Shown here: positions 61,754 through 64,000 of the stretch, one piece after another | Position numbering within the stretch: the stretch's first letter is position 1 | How the letters are laid out: the number at the start of each line of letters is the position of its first letter | Assembly: GCF_003265705.1 (NCBI RefSeq) | Contig: NW_020312788.1 | Coordinates: forward strand, 5,622,301-5,686,300 | Direction: 5' to 3' | DNA: 64,000 bases | DNA from: Callorhinus ursinus | Lineage: Eukaryota; Chordata; Mammalia; Carnivora; Otariidae | The notes under the pieces: model-generated | Seen by the model: the letters and a program-made list of their open reading frames with translations, nothing else | Databases searched by the model: none | Told to the model about the DNA's origin: nothing | Program-made: the position numbers and the translations under genes

Positions 61754-62766
61754 AGAAAACCCTAAAGACTCCACCAAAAAAACCCCTACTAGAACTGAAA
61801 AAACAATTAGCAAAGTCACACAATACAAACGTCAATGTACAGAAATCTGTTGCATTTCTATATATCAATAATGAAGCAGAAGAAAGAGAAATTAAGGAAT
61901 CAGTCCCATTTACAATTGCACCAAAAATCATAAGATACCTAGGAATAAACCTAACCAAAGAACTGAAAGACCTGTACTCTGAAAACTATAAAAGACTGAT
62001 GAAAGAAATTGAAAACAACATAAAGAATTGGAAAGACATTCCATGCTTATAGGCTGGAAGAACAAATATTGTTAAAATGTCTATACTACCCAAAGAAACC
62101 TATACATTTAATGCAATACCTATCAAAATACCAACGGCATTTTTCACAGAAGTAGAACAAACAATTCTAAAATTTGTATGGAACCATAAAGACTGAATAG
62201 CCAAAGAAATCTTGAAAAAGAAAACCAAAGCTGAAGGCATCACAATTCTGGACTTCAAGTTATATTACAAAGCTGTAGTGATCAAACTTTATGTTACAGT
62301 CACAAAAATAAACACATAGATCAATGGAATGGAATAGAAAACCCAGAAATAAACCCACAGTTATGTGAGCAATTAATCTTTGACAAAGCAGGAAAGAATA
62401 TCAAATGGGAAAAAGACAATCTCTTCAACAAATGGTGTTGGGAAAACTAGACAGCAACATCCAAAAGAATGAAACTGGACCACTTTCTTATACCATCCAC
62501 AAAAATAAATTCAAAATGGTGTGAGACCTGAACAATAAAAATCCTAGAAGAGAGCACAGGCAGTAACTTCTCTGATATTGGCCATAGCAACTTTTCCTAG
62601 ATAGGTCCCCTGAGGCAAGGGAAACAAAAGCAAAAAAAAACTGTTGGGAATACATCAAAATAAACAGCTTTTGTACAGTGAAGGAAACAATCAACAAAAC
62701 TAAAAGGCATCCCACGGAATAGGAGAAGATATTCCAAATGTCATATCCAATAAAAGGTTAGTATCC

Positions 62767-62961
62767 GGGCGCCTGGGTGGCTCAGTTGGTTAAGCGACTG
62801 CCTTCGGCTCAGGTCAAGATCCTGGAATCCCGGAATCGAGTCCCACATCGGGCTCCCTGCTCAGCAGGGAGTCTGCTTCTCCCTCTGACCCTCTTCCCTC
62901 TCGTGCTCTCTATCTCTCATTTTCTCTCTCAAATAAATAAATAAAATCTTAAAAAAAAAAG
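62767..62961 (+). mobile_element. Carnivore SINE inserted in 3' part of L1 ORF2
   Basis: gggcgcctgggtggctcagt ... ctctctcaaataaataaata and aaatcttaaaaaaaaaa. Perfect 14-bp duplication aaaggttagtatcc at 62753-62766 and 62962-62975. Confidence 0.97.
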
Positions 62962-64000
62962 AAAGGTTAGTATCCTATACATATAAAGAACTGATAAAGC
63001 TCAACACCCCAAAACTAAATAATCCAAATTAAAAATGAAGACATGAACAGATGTATCTCCAAAGAAGTCAAACATTTGGCCAACGGATATATGAAAAGAT
63101 GCTCATCATCACTTATCATCGGGGAAATACAAATCAAAACCTTAATGCACAAATACAATTCACATCTGTCAGAATGGCTAAACTCAGTAACATAGGAAAC
63201 AAGTGTTGGTGAGAATGTGGAGAAAAAGGAACCCTCTTGCACTGCTGGTGGGAATGAAAACTGGTACAGCTACTCTGGAAAACAGCATGTGCAGCTTCCT
63301 CAAAAAGTTAAAAATAGAACTATCCTACGATCCATCAATTGCACTACTGGGTATTTACCCAAAGAACAAAAAACCACCAATTCAAAGGGATACATGTATG
63401 CCTATGTTTTTGGCAGCATTATTTACAATAGCCGAGATATGGAAACAGCCCAAGTATCCATCAGTTGATGAATGGATAAAGGAGAATGAAGTTGCAATAA
63501 CATGAAGACTAATGCTAAGTGAAATAAGCCAGTCAGAGAAAGACAAGTACCATATGATTTCTCTCATATGTGGAATTTAAGAAACAAAACAAACAAAGAA
63601 AAAGAAAGGCAAACCAAGAAACAGACTCTTACCTAGGGAGAACAAACAGATGGTTACGGGGGGGGGGGGGGCTAAATAGGTGATGCGGATTAAGGAGCGC
63701 ACTTGTGATGAGCACCGAGTGATGTACGAAATTGTTGAATCACTATATTGTACACCTGAAACTAATATAACACTGTAAGTTAACTGACTGGAATTAAAAT
63801 AAACGCTTTTAAAAAAGGAGTATTGGAAAACAGTAGATATAATTAGCATAATTATCTACAAGCAAAATTATATACATAGAAAAGCTAAAAGAATTAACTG
63901 AAAAAATAGTAAAAGTAATAGACTACACCTATAACGTAGATATAGCTATACATTTTACTGTATAAGTTCATTCATCCAGATGTTTAAATACTGTCAGATA

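Larger units (their letters stand above)
59420..63505 (+). pseudogene. L1 ORF2 remnant (endonuclease and reverse transcriptase)
   Basis: ORF2 encodes the L1 endonuclease and reverse transcriptase. Endonuclease-like codons run from about 59450 (SMITLNVSELNAPIKRQSD). At about 59845 the motif that normally reads GDFNTPL is GVFNTPL, losing the catalytic Asp. Reverse transcriptase motif A ([16 protein letters not shown]) is at 61206-61253 and motif C (SLFADDIIL) at about 61519-61545. C-terminal sequence (ELSYDPSIALLGIYPKNKKP ... YPSVDEWIKENEVAIT) ends at 63505. Many stops, frameshifts and two SINE insertions. Confidence 0.9.
56457..63818 (+). mobile_element. Near full-length carnivore L1 (LINE-1), inactive
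   Basis: Begins ggggagaggaagatggtggc (typical L1 5' end) and ends with the L1 3' end 'tattgtacacctgaaactaa' and an A-rich tail. An 11-12-bp duplication agtattg(a/g)aaaa at 56446 and 63819 marks the insertion. In order: 5' UTR, ORF1 remnants, ORF2 (endonuclease, reverse transcriptase, C-terminal part), 3' UTR. Both ORFs carry stops and frameshifts, and SINE-derived pieces interrupt the element, so it cannot move itself. It landed in an older L1 fragment (about 55975-56445). Confidence 0.95.

Noticed and set aside
62767..62850. tRNA-like sequence at SINE heads
   Set aside because: The carnivore SINE head derives from a tRNA but lacks an intact cloverleaf; not a tRNA gene.

Overview
The window is vertebrate nuclear DNA from a caniform carnivore. 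It carries more than a dozen tRNA-derived carnivore SINEs with the 'cctgggtggctcagt ... aaataaataaataaaatct' organisation, several of the type ending 'gtgtctctctctgtcaaataaataaa'. I associate that type with arctoids (bears, seals, mustelids) more than with dog or cat. A carnivore-type L1 is also present. Base composition is AT-rich, and it is scaffold quality with one 10-base N gap inside a GAAA microsatellite (36466-36475).

The only protein-coding gene I can support is the 5' part of SCN2A, the brain voltage-gated sodium channel alpha subunit Nav1.2, on the minus strand. Thirteen coding exons are resolved base by base with their splice sites. The ATG exon is at 33230-33547. It is followed by exons at 32229-32347, 20667-20756, 19609-19737, a duplicated mutually exclusive pair (19128-19219 neonatal and 18942-19033 adult), 17794-18066, 15117-15180, 13568-13709, 13221-13427, 11526-11813, 6170-6517 and 2344-2476. 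Joined with one of the two alternative exons they give 2152 coding nucleotides, residues 1-717 plus one base. Residue numbering matches the known Nav1.2 landmarks: the 209 Asn/Asp switch, D384/F385 in the pore, and PKA-type serines 573, 610, 623 and 687. The window ends inside the intron after the exon encoding TNTME, so domains II-IV lie off the left edge.

Layout: 1-33.5 kb is SCN2A exons and introns. The 11.5-kb intron 3 is a U12-type AT-AC intron with a textbook donor and branch point, and it contains a 1.1-kb retroposed mRNA fragment with a 14-bp target-site duplication. The first coding exon has a (GA)21 microsatellite serving as the polypyrimidine tract of its acceptor, and two upstream ATGs. 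From 33.6 to 56 kb there is no recognisable coding sequence; this should be SCN2A intron 1 and 5' flank. It holds purine microsatellites, old LINE and MIR fragments, SINEs, and a striking 40-bp-arm inverted repeat at 37240-37340. From 56.45 to 63.82 kb lies a near full-length, dead L1 in plus orientation. Several SINE insertions break it up, as does a rearranged 5' half with a segment duplicated exactly 900 bp apart and an inverted 5'-UTR-like piece.

No new gene system is evident. The most interesting features are the splicing architecture of SCN2A (AT-AC intron, duplicated exon with UGCAUG elements downstream, microsatellite acceptor), the retrocopy and the long hairpin.
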